The translations under genes and the position numbers were made by a program. A DNA stretch of 64,000 nucleotides from Plasmopara viticola. Lineage: Eukaryota; Oomycota; Peronosporomycetes; Peronosporales; Peronosporaceae. The DNA lies in the NCBI GenBank assembly GCA_001695595.3, contig MBPM02000009.1:992001-1056000 (forward strand). Reading direction: 5' to 3'. This document shows, in pieces, positions 54,515 to 64,000 of this stretch (within the stretch, counting starts at the first letter, position 1; each line of letters starts with the position of its first letter). The notes below the pieces were generated by a model, which was not told the DNA's origin, ran no database searches, and saw only the letters and a program-made list of their open reading frames with translations.

Positions 54515-54836
54515 ATGTAATGTAATGTATTACGTTATCGCATTGCCAAGTTATGCACGTGCTAGGCTCAGTCTGGCTAGTCCACGGCATAGAGCGGTGT
54601 CCGCATACGTCGGGTCTCGTTCGGCGGGCAGTGCAGCCAGCACCGAGGTCGTGAGGGTCTTCCATTATTTTGTTTAGCTCTGACTTGGTAAGAGCCCAGG
54701 TGGCGCCCGGTGCTGGAGACCGTCGCGTCGAGGGTGAGACTCGTTAGAGACCTGCAGATGCCCGAGAGCACCTGCCCGAAGCGCACGAGCATTTAGCCCC
54801 CGCGCTTGGATGGAGGGCGTCACCCCAACCTTTTCC
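54515..54836 (-). mobile_element. 322-bp non-autonomous derivative of the non-LTR element at 36.1-37.2 kb
   Basis: Near-identical in blocks to the longer copy: 54515-54662 matches about 36087-36234 (3' end with the ATTAC tail), 54676-54699 matches 36595-36618, about 54700-54709 matches 36829-36838, and 54710-54836 matches about 37101-37226 (5' end up to TTTTCC). Both termini are kept while nearly everything coding is lost, so it must have spread, if at all, using proteins of an intact relative. No convincing target-site duplication was found. Confidence 0.88.
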
Positions 54837-57800
54837 AAGGTACAGATTACAATTGAGCGGTAAATAAAGCTTATTCGTTTTTAGAATCTCGTATATAGTC
54901 TATCACGAGTTATCAACTTTAAGCGCATTTGATAACGTACACCTGCTCACCTTCTCAGGCAAGTAAAGGTCACTCTTGTGACAACGCTTAGACCCCGTCG
55001 ACTTCCATTCTTTCCGTAATATTTGTCTCCAGCCGCCTCGATATCATTCGTTGCGCCGACATTGCCTCGACTCGACGTGTCAGCTGTTGACCAGCTCTAA
55101 CCTTGGGGATTTTACGCCCAGCTTGTGCCCAACACTTCGTGCCGCGTCTATACCTCTTACTCTGCCAAGATATGAGCGCCTTCGCTTGAAGTGTGACCCA
55201 TGTCCCCTAATTCCTTGTGCATACTGCAGTCTGCTTGAGAAGCCGCGGTAAGGGGCTTGCTTTTGTAGTCCAAGGACTACAGCCACAATACGCCGTCGTG
55301 TATTATGGTACGGTTTGCGATGCGTGGTTAGCTATTAACAAACTCCCTAAGTGCGTACATAAAAGAAAAATTGGAGATGCATATTGCCCCCCATAGTTAC
55401 CGCAACTGATTTAACTTTCTCACGGTCCATCACCCTGTCATCGAGCATTGATGCACTTCAGCCAAATGCGGTTGAGCTGGCTATCATGCCAGTTGCGCCA
55501 TCGATCTCGACCAGATGTAGATCTCATGTTTCTAAAGGGTCCGTAAACATTCCAGTATTTTTGCTAAACAATGTAGCAAACCGGTTCTTAGCCGCAAAAT
55601 TGTAAAGACGCACGTCAAGCTCATCTATTGCAAAATTTTAATTTATTGAAATGCATAAGCTCGGTTCATCTGCTCGTCTTCCGAGACGGCTTCCAACTCA
55701 TGTCAAGTTTTGCTGGCTGCAATTGGTGCCGCAATACAAAAATCTCGTGATACACCATACGACTCTCGGTATATCTGGAAATTGTACAATTTTTGGTTGA
55801 GGTCACAAACCGCACAATTTTAATTGGCTTGAATGGTTCAATACACATCCTACGTGTATTTTTCCGGCATTTATGCTCAACGGGCTACCCTCTTACAAGC
55901 CTATCCTTTACTTCGTAAAAACTCCGGTCTCTAATATTTTGCACCCTCACCTAACGAATTTGATGGAAAGAGCTTTTCCGTCGACGATGGCACAATTAAA
56001 ATCCGGCCAGTCAATTTTTTAGCCATGATATTGTACTTTATGGTAGGTAACCCCCCCAGTCTATTTCAAAAACAAGAGGCGGCAAAAAATCAGCCAGAAA
56101 AACTGTAGAGAGAAAGGTTAGAGGGCGAGCCTGCCTCAAATGCACATCTAAAGCTTTTACTACCAGCTCTTTACAATTGTCTTCAATCCAGCAGCCAATC
56201 TCATCAACAATGGACAATATCATCTTTCTATGGTCACCAGGCGCTTGACGATAGTGACGACGGATTGCAATAAGACCGGCCTTGTTCTGGTTTAGCACAT
56301 ACTTCGCTATCAATTGCCCTAGACTGAACATAAGCGGCTAAATTTGTGGGTTTAAGTCTACTACGATAATGATTTCGCGTATATTACGCGGTAGCTCGTT
56401 TTTTTCTAACCCTTTCTGTAAAAGCCTCTGGTTAACGTGTTTGTATAAAACTTATATTAGACCAGTCGAGAGCTTTTTTATTTAATTAAACTACATCTCT
56501 TTTTTTCATTATTGCCTACCCAGTCGAGTCTATGGCTACATGCGAGCTTTTCAATCATTATTTTCTAGAAAGAATTGAAATTAGAGCTTCTTTGTGTCAG
56601 TTGAATTAAGGCCTCATACTGGGCGTACTTATGTTAAGAAGAAAAAAAGCTTGATGTCATTGCATCTAATCAAGCGATATACCATTTGTTATCCTCCCGA
56701 TTTTGAAATATCAAGACATACTAAACGCATCGATAATACCTTCGCCTGTTGTACGCCCGACAAGATGCTCTAACCCTATATGACAAGCTAATCTATTCGA
56801 AGAAATTGAAATCTTTTTGACTCCATTTGCTTGGGATGCAATTATCGATAAATTGGCGCCTATAATCTATCGTGATCCGATAACAACAAACGTTTTGGCT
56901 CATTGAATGCTATCTCTCCAACTTTATCTTTTTCTCTCCCGAAAACCGCACCCTATCTGCTCAAAGTTCTGCAATGTTGCTTTGTTGCAATATGGATTGG
57001 CTTTGGTCGTTTTTAATCCTTCAGTTTAGATTTGTCAAAACCGTAAGCTGCCTCTCCTTGTCCGAAAATTCAGATTCTCAGCTTTACTGGGGGGGACGTT
57101 TTGAGGCCGTTTTAGTAAATGTAAACAAATTCAATCAACCAAGCATTGAGATGTGCGCAGATTTTCTTTTACGCTATGAAAGTAAAATCTTCTATGACAC
57201 CAACATTACCAGTTCCAGCTCCCTATGACTACTTTATTCACGTGGCGGACTTTGAAGCTTGTGATTATCATTCTTACCACCATTAAAATTTAATTATACT
57301 AGAACTGCGATGAATTTGCTTTTGTTTTTTGGGGCTCACTCCTTTCACAATCTCTTAATATCACGCAGCAGAACGCTGTTGTTCCAATCTTGTGTAGTCA
57401 TTATTTGGTCATAGTAGCGCATCTCGCACAAAGTAGATGTGAAATCGAGCGGTGATTGGCTCAATTTTATCCTGCGACCGTCAATGTTATTAACGTTCTA
57501 TCGCGCAAATTTGACGAATTAGACTAAGATTCGGCATGTTGCCAATGATAATTACTGTAGAAATGAAGCTTGATCAAGCCTGTCCTTCTTTGATTTAAAT
57601 TTGATGGCCAGAGCGTTTTAACCAAATGACTACTTTAGAATTAACAAAATTTTGACGCTTCAGAAATCTTTCAGCACTGGTCCTCTAAGACAAAATCAAC
57701 TGTTGATTCGTAAATATGCATTTTTGCAGTGATTCAATTGGTCGTCTGATCACACACTTTGCGTAAGCCTCAGTCCCGGTAACCACGTACTGGTAAGATT

Positions 57801-60800
57801 GTTGGATTCATAAAGAAAACTGTTCACAGTAAACTTCATTCCAATGTCCACCATGGTGCAACGTAAGGGCTTTCAAAATTGTTTAATATCTACTGAGCAT
57901 ATATTGTGTGAGGTGTGCGCTTATCTAATACACGCTCTTACTTAGGTGTATGCGCATGAAATACGGCAATATAGGAACTGCTGGCACATTTTATCTGCAA
58001 TTAAGGAGGAGAAAAAGATTTCGCCGTGAAGATCTGGTGCTGACAATCAGTAAATTATAAGATAGCTCGATTGGCTGACTCTGTGAAAAACTAAACTCAC
58101 ACTTTGTCTTGGTCTGTACAAGATGTGTCATCAATTTACAGAACGGGTATATATTGGTCTTGCGTTGTCTCAGCTTTGCGTACCCTCATAAATTGACACT
58201 GCGAACACTATTTTCCGTGTATGGTAGCATTAGGACAACCTTAATGAAAATTTATGGTTTTATTTGATATCTCTCTGACTGAAAATTATGAGCCCCCCTT
58301 ACGCTTGTAGCGATTGTAGACGTTGACGTAATTCCTACAGCTATTTGCAATACAAATTGACATATTGATATGTTCTACGGATAATTTCGCAAAGTAACAA
58401 TGAGGTAAACGGTATTTGTAAGCAGTAGACACTGCACTTATATTTAGATTCCATAAAATGTCAAAAGATGAACCTAAATTCCCTACCGAATCCGAACCAA
58501 ATCGGTCGTATCCTAAAAGTGCAGGGGAACTTGGTTAAGTAGGCACTGCAGAGCATTCAGGCTGAGCTTGGCGTCTTTCTTTAGTAGCGTGAGTGAATTT
58601 GTCAGCACGACTACCTTTCTTGTGCAATAATTATAGGTATTCGCGGCATAGCTTTTTGGTCATGCACTCAAGCCGAAGTCGGGAACATATGTTAGTTCAA
58701 ACGCTGATGCACACTAAAAAGAAAAAGATAAAAATATCATTCTACTGGCAAGCAATCCGAGATTGGGCTTCTCCCACGAACCAAGTACTTGATAGCGTAG
58801 TAAAAGCCGTTAGCTGTAAGCGGCGCAACTACTAATAAAATTTAAATCAAAACAATCTTCTGGCAATTGTGCTGTAAAAGATACTAGAGATTATTAGCTT
58901 AGAATCCCTGGCCTCAACTCTAATATCCATCAAATTAGAGTGCAGCGATGTGCTCCAACATTCACGGTGAGGTGTGTTGACTACATCTGGGTCTCGCAAA
59001 AATGATGTAGGTGTTTCAACCGAAGACGTAAAAATCGATAGCTCTGCTGATGATGCTCAAAACAACATAGAAAAGGTTTCGCTCGTAGAGTGTCGTATTA
59101 AAGTCGGTAAAAGCTTGGTGAATGTCCTTAGAGTTTTATGAAGTTTATTCAATAAAGCTGATTTAAAACGACGCTTAGCTTTTGGAATGCGAGGAGAAGT
59201 TGACGCAATGCAGAGTCCCTATTTGGCAAAAGGCGGTCTATATTGATATTAAGTAGAGCTTTTGTTAGTAGGCTCAAAATCTTGTTGGGCCTACTAACGA
59301 AGGCCGTTAAACAATTTTACAGCATAAAATATGGGAATAGATTCTCGTGATTCAATGTCGACATCTTTTTAATGAGACATTGGAATAGCACCTGATCAGT
59401 ATGCAACAATCGCAACATTTCCCTTTTGGGCGGACATTCGCCTAAGTGTCCCGCTATCACCGGATCACTTCGTCTTATTTAAAGAACCCTGATTAAGAAC
59501 CCTTGGCAATTAATCTGTCAATTTGTATGCCAAAGCTTTTCTTTATAAGATGAGACGTAACATAAACGGCTTTGTTGGCGACTTTACTGGTCTCGTCATT
59601 GGTCTTCATCAAGCCCTACTATCAATTGCTCGAGTTCAAGGCTTTTGTATCGACAATTTGTACGCAGCTAGACATTTAAAGAGCGATTGTTTTTCCTCTT
59701 TATTCCTAGATGCCGACCGATTACAATCTACTTCACACGTCACGCAGCGTTGGGTCTTGCGTTCCAAGCAATTGAGTATACACCGTATGGGAAATTTTAG
59801 TACAGCACTCTATCGTCGGCCGCGCCTGACTCGAATGGAAAGTTTTATTACAACACTGTGTTGTGGACCGTACCCAACTCGACCGCTCAAAGCCAATTTC
59901 CCAGCAAATAACAGTCCGTTCAGTTGATAGTTGAGAAAATTAGACTTTTCAAGCTTTCTAAATAGACACGATTGAATCATATTCACCAATGCATAGCAAA
60001 GCTAAGTTCTTTCTCTGAATGCTCCTTTGTAGCTCAAGGTGCCATTTGGCTGCCATACAAGATCAAGGGGCCAGCTTGGATCTATTGTGCAGGCTCATCT
60101 AAGTCCCTCTGACTCGCCAATAAGTTGCTCCTCGCGATTGATAAAAGCACTATAATCTTCCCAGCACTGGCCCAGTCTTTACAAAATAGTCTGGCCGCTT
60201 TTGACCATTTTTCGATCCTCTTTGGTTCTAGACGAAAATTTCGGCAGTGCTTTATCGTAAAACGTGTCAATTATGTCTCACCATAGTATTTTTCGAACCA
60301 CAACCTTTCGACGGTGTTTTGTACGAACTCCCGACAATGTGACGCGCTTTACCGACCAAATTTATGTGCTCGACTAGTTTACTTACTCAAGTAGATGAAA
60401 GCCTAGCATCGTGCCTATTAACGAAAGCGCATTTTATACCTTTCTGCCCCCCAAAAGGAATGCTTTCCGCGTTTCATACATGAAAATTTTATGAGAGCGA
60501 TTTGATCGATGTCACCAGTAAAAGATTTTACCGCCTCCTCAATGCATATTTGTCTCCCATTTTTCATTACCGTTATTAAAACCAGGCAATGTTGTTCTAC
60601 CTTTAAATAACAACGACGGCATCCGCGCAATATTCTTCCCGTCCTTCCGGTCTTTTTTTTCGACTTTGACATAATGGATCATCCTTGGATACAAGTTTGC
60701 CTAGGATGCTCAAGACATGCGCTTTGTTTACAATCGTTTATCTACTATGGGAATATTACACGACCAAAAGCATTCGGCAACTTTTTCTTCCGACGTGGAA

Positions 60801-62977
60801 GTGTCTGCCATCGAGATGTGCTGGGACCGAGCATCATTGCTTGCCTAGTAACTTTCATTAGTAGCCGTCAGCAGATTGAAGGCACTTTTCTGCTCTTTCG
60901 GATCTTTCACATTTCATGATGCTGCATTACGGATGAAGATAGTTCACGATGCGCCTTGCCTTCGGTTTATAAGCGTACCAAGACAACGTCTTGCATATAT
61001 ATGCGGCGCGTTATTAATGTTTTTGCGTATTCTTACAGGTTGGACTTCTATTGAAACAGTTTGAGCCTTAATTTATTGAGGCGTGAGTGAGAGCGTCATG
61101 TTTTTAAATCCATTCATCTCGTTCACATTTATTTTGTTTATGTTAAATTGGCTTTACAACGACTTTTTTCTGGTTTAAAAGAGGAAATTGAATCACGCGG
61201 TATGACGTAATTATTACTTCTTTTGCTATACAGCATATCATGTTGTATACATTCTAACATCAAAACTAATGTTTTTCCTTTATTCCTTGCGGACATACAA
61301 ATTAGGGCTGAATACTCGCGATACATCAAAGGAAGACCACTTTCGTCATACATACTCGATGACGGCAGACTATCTAGTATTAAACTTCCGCGCTCTTTTT
61401 TCGCTAACAATTTATACCGACTTCTCCTGTTTAAACAAAATTTTAGAGATCTTCGTAAGATTCGCCTTCGCTAAGCCAATTAACCTGGGAGATGGCTAAG
61501 AAATGTATTGTGAAGACGCAAAGTGGTCAGTGTGAACGGGTTTCCACCATCCCAATATTACTATTGAGACACGCGCTCACACCCAGAAGGACATTGATCT
61601 TCCTTAGGTCAGATTAGTTCTAAGCCGGTGTGACATTATTTACGCACGTCAATTTATGACTGTGAGATTTAGTTCTTTGAAAAGATTCGAACTTTTGCTT
61701 TTACAAAAGACCTCGAAATTTTATGCAGAGCTCAATTACGCTTTGGAAGATAATTTGGGTAATTTTGCCTTATCTAGTTAGACGCGGTTTTTATCTTGTT
61801 TTCACGCTATTCGAAGCTTCATTTTGTTCCTTATGCAATGTAAAAGTGGACGTTAAGGAGACATAATCGTTTTTGTTGTAATTTTAGCATCTATGAGTAC
61901 ATCGAATGATGCAATCTTGTGCCACGTGAAGTGCGAAGCTTTACCCTTAATTCACCCTCGCAAACTTCTCAAACATGGAGCATGGTTAGCGAGAGACAAA
62001 AATGAATATAGCAAAGGGGCTATGCTTAACTCGACACAAGTGTTGTCTGTGGATATCAAGCGAATGTAATTTCTTGAGACTGAAGGCCTGTTGGATACAC
62101 CAAAGTACTATATAGCGATCTCTTTGCATCCCTTCGTGCATTTTGAGTGGAATACCGCAGATGCAATCAGCCTAGAGCTTCTGCATTGATAGCCTTGTTC
62201 ACACTTTGCGCTACATGCAAGAAGCCTAGCCAAGTCTTATTTTGAAGAAACAGAATCTGCTCGATTTCCATAAATGAGATCTAAAATACATCCTTCTCGC
62301 TTTCCAAGACCCGCGCGCCAGATTTTGGAGAGTCATGTTCTACTTATCTGAATACTAACAATTGCCAAGATCGCAAATTGTTACGTAAAAATGATTGGGC
62401 AGCAATAACTGTTCTCACAGTTAAGACCTTTTTTCCAAAAAATGGTCTTAAGTAAAAATAGCATTTATTCTAAAAATCTAAGTGATATGTAATAGTCATA
62501 CTCGTTGTTGAAGGCTTTGCATACGTCAAAAATCCGGGCGCAGATAATTAGAGGTAAGCGAAATATAAATTGACGAAGCTGGCAAAGTATAGATGTTCAT
62601 GAGATTCGTACACATTTAAAGTAATAGGAGCCAGCAGAAGAGTAAGATTAGTGTCGTAAAAGCTCGATACTAGCACTATGGTATACCGTATGCGATAAAG
62701 TTGTGTTAAAAATGCCAAGCTTTGTCACAAAATTATTCAGAGTTGCTTAATTTTCTAAAGATTACAAGAGAAAGATCACACTGAGTGCTCTATGTGTGTT
62801 GTGGAGACAACTTACACAAGAAAGTTGCATTACAGTCGACCATCTTGTTTTAAGCACACTTTCATCGTGAAAATGAGTGATAATTACTGCAATTTTCTCT
62901 TGAACGAGCTCAAAAGTCAGTTTTGCTAGCTGTAAGCGAACAGAAGCATCAAAAAGAATACATACAAATTTATTAGC
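54837..62977. other. Gene-poor, AT-rich region
   Basis: Scattered ORFs of 60-134 codons with no recognisable domains, signal-peptide plus RXLR combinations or RNA genes. Notable ones are listed separately (56038-56331 minus). The 134-codon frame at 59523-59927 (plus) has no homologue that I recognise. Long homopolymer and A/T runs predominate, consistent with old transposon debris. Confidence 0.5.
56038..56331 (-). CDS. Unidentified 97-aa helical ORF, possible exon relic
   Basis: ATG at 56331, TAA-type stop at 56038. The predicted protein is coding-like in composition: amphipathic helices ('LGQLIAKYVLNQNKAGLIAI', 'ILSIVDEIGCWIEDNCKELV', 'VKALDVHLRQARPL'). No domain recognised and no adjoining exons could be spliced on. 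It may be a genuine small gene, an exon of a decayed gene or chance. Confidence 0.3.
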   Translation of the reverse strand: MFSLGQLIAKYVLNQNKAGLIAIRRHYRQAPGDHRKMILSIVDEIGCWIEDNCKELVVKALDVHLRQARPLTFLSTVFLADFLPPLVFEIDWGGYLP

Positions 62978-63624
62978 GTCTGACCGTATAGGCGCCTTTG
63001 GGGTATATAACTAATTAAATTTCAATATCCTATCCACTCATCAGTTGGTAATCCTTACCTGTAGAAGTCCTCTGGACTTTTACAAATAGGAAATGATGTA
63101 AAATACAGGTTTATAGCTTAGTGCTTTAAGGTTGCCTGTTATCGGAAGCAGCGTGATTACTGTGGACGAGTTTGCTGATTACTCCAACTTTTGAGCATAC
63201 TTCATGATAGTTTTTAAAGAAATCTTGCGAGCTCCAAAATAGAACTGCAAGCTATTCAATTACAACTCACGTCTACATGACCAAGTGCGCGAGGATGGAA
63301 ACCAATTTACTAGGTTGCTCATTCGTAGGCATTAACGCGAACTTTTTCTAAGTTTGCATACTGAAAACCCATTATGGAGTTATTTTCGTAAATTAAAAAG
63401 GTATGCTCAAAAGTTGGAGTAATCAGCAAACTCGTCCACAGTAATCACGCTGCTTCCGATAACAGGCAACCTTAAAGCACTAAGCTATAAACCTGTATTT
63501 TACATCATTTCCTATTTGTAAAAGTCCAGAGGACTTCTACAGGTAAGGATTACCAACTGATGAGTGGCTACTAACACTAACTCTAATTAATTCTATACCC
63601 TTAAAGCACCTTTACGGTCAGACG
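62978..63624. mobile_element. Foldback (inverted-repeat) element, probably a MITE or DNA-transposon derivative
   Basis: Two arms of about 223 bp flank a 200-bp unique centre (63201-63400). The inner 167 bp of the arms (63034-63200 and 63401-63567) are perfectly complementary. The outer ~55 bp are similar but diverged, both ending in CGTCTGACCGTA read inward. There is no transposase ORF. Target-site duplications were not identified. Within each perfect arm a smaller hairpin (AAGTCC TCT GGACTT) is present. Confidence 0.8.
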
Positions 63625-64000
63625 TAAATAAAATAGGTATAGAAAAAAAAGTCCCAGAAAGCTGCATTACATCACGATAAAGAGTCATATTCAAAGCAAC
63701 CTTTTGCTTGAACGAGCCTTTGACACAACTATCATCGCATACGGGTCATTGTCGTGTTATTAATATTATCGAGTTATTGCTGCACTAAACTTCCCCTTTC
63801 GCTGCTTTAGGCGATTGTCATGATAGTCTGTATTTGGATTATTATCATTGCGTGTCTAATATATTTTTAGGGAGCCGCTTACCACCCTACAGCTCCCCTA
63901 CTTTTTATAGCACCCCTACACCATCTTCTCGGTATTTGATTGGCTGTTGAGTCACAAAAATTTACAAAAGCTATATGTCTTGGCATCCCTTCGGCTGTGA
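63625..64000. other. AT-rich tail of the window
   Basis: No coding or structural feature identified. Confidence 0.5.

Noticed and set aside
56974..57228. 84-codon ORF with a hydrophobic N-terminus considered as a secreted effector
   Set aside because: The hydrophobic stretch is interrupted by charged and Cys residues, no RXLR or similar motif follows, and the AT-rich context makes chance likely.
59523..59927. 134-codon ORF considered as a gene
   Set aside because: No recognisable domain and no supported ATG context or neighbouring exons; left within the gene-poor region description.
62421..62452. Hairpin (TTAAGACC...GGTCTTAA) resembling a bacterial terminator
   Set aside because: The DNA is eukaryotic and no gene ends here; an isolated 8-bp stem in AT-rich DNA is weak evidence.

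Overview
The window is nuclear DNA of a eukaryote, most likely an oomycete of the Peronosporales (Phytophthora or downy-mildew type). The grounds are: compact genes with short GT-AG introns (about 45-95 nt), closely spaced divergent and convergent gene pairs, a long AT-rich repeat-filled flank, Ty1/copia and non-LTR retrotransposon relics, and oomycete-style domain mixes (myosin with a C-terminal WW domain, PH-PH-TBC protein, nucleotidyltransferase fused to a DMT transporter). There are no bacterial operons, ribosome binding sites or CRISPR arrays. The species assignment is inference; no rRNA or species marker is present.

Layout. 0.8-18.4 kb is a gene island: a nucleotidyltransferase/DMT-transporter fusion (+), an 8-exon zinc-less medium-chain reductase (-) with a possible splice or frame lesion, an armadillo-type protein (-), a decayed CLPTM1-like fragment and a copia scrap, an ankyrin protein (-) divergent from a mitochondrial-type rhomboid protease (+), a 10-exon PH-PH-TBC protein (+) and an MscS-like channel (-) converging with it. 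18.4-22.2 kb is occupied mainly by a decayed copia element. 22.2-35.5 kb is a second island: RAD1 of the 9-1-1 clamp (+), a myosin (-), COG5 (+) divergent from it, and an M1 aminopeptidase (+). 36.1-41.9 kb holds a deleted non-LTR element with target-site duplications and a long decayed copia element. 43.5-52.4 kb is a third, dense island: serine palmitoyltransferase LCB2 (+), symplekin (-), ARP1/centractin (+) and a Spinster-like MFS transporter (-). 52.4-64 kb is AT-rich and gene-poor, with a 322-bp derivative of the same non-LTR element and a foldback element with a perfect 167-bp inverted repeat.

The genes are mostly single-copy housekeeping functions (DNA damage checkpoint, Golgi tethering, mRNA 3' processing, dynactin, sphingolipid synthesis, actin motor, peptide trimming). 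They do not form one pathway. The organising feature is pairing: three short divergent intergenic regions (about 160-280 bp) serve two genes each, and several convergent pairs have 80-640 bp between stop codons.

Gene models were spliced by hand. For nearly all multi-exon genes the exon lengths sum to an exact multiple of three with conserved protein motifs continuing across every junction, so these models are well supported. The most unusual items are the nucleotidyltransferase-transporter fusion with a degenerate nucleotide loop, a TBC domain that appears to lack both catalytic fingers, the two internally deleted copies of one non-LTR element, two adjacent perfect palindromes before the TBC gene, and the perfect 167-bp inverted repeat near the right end.
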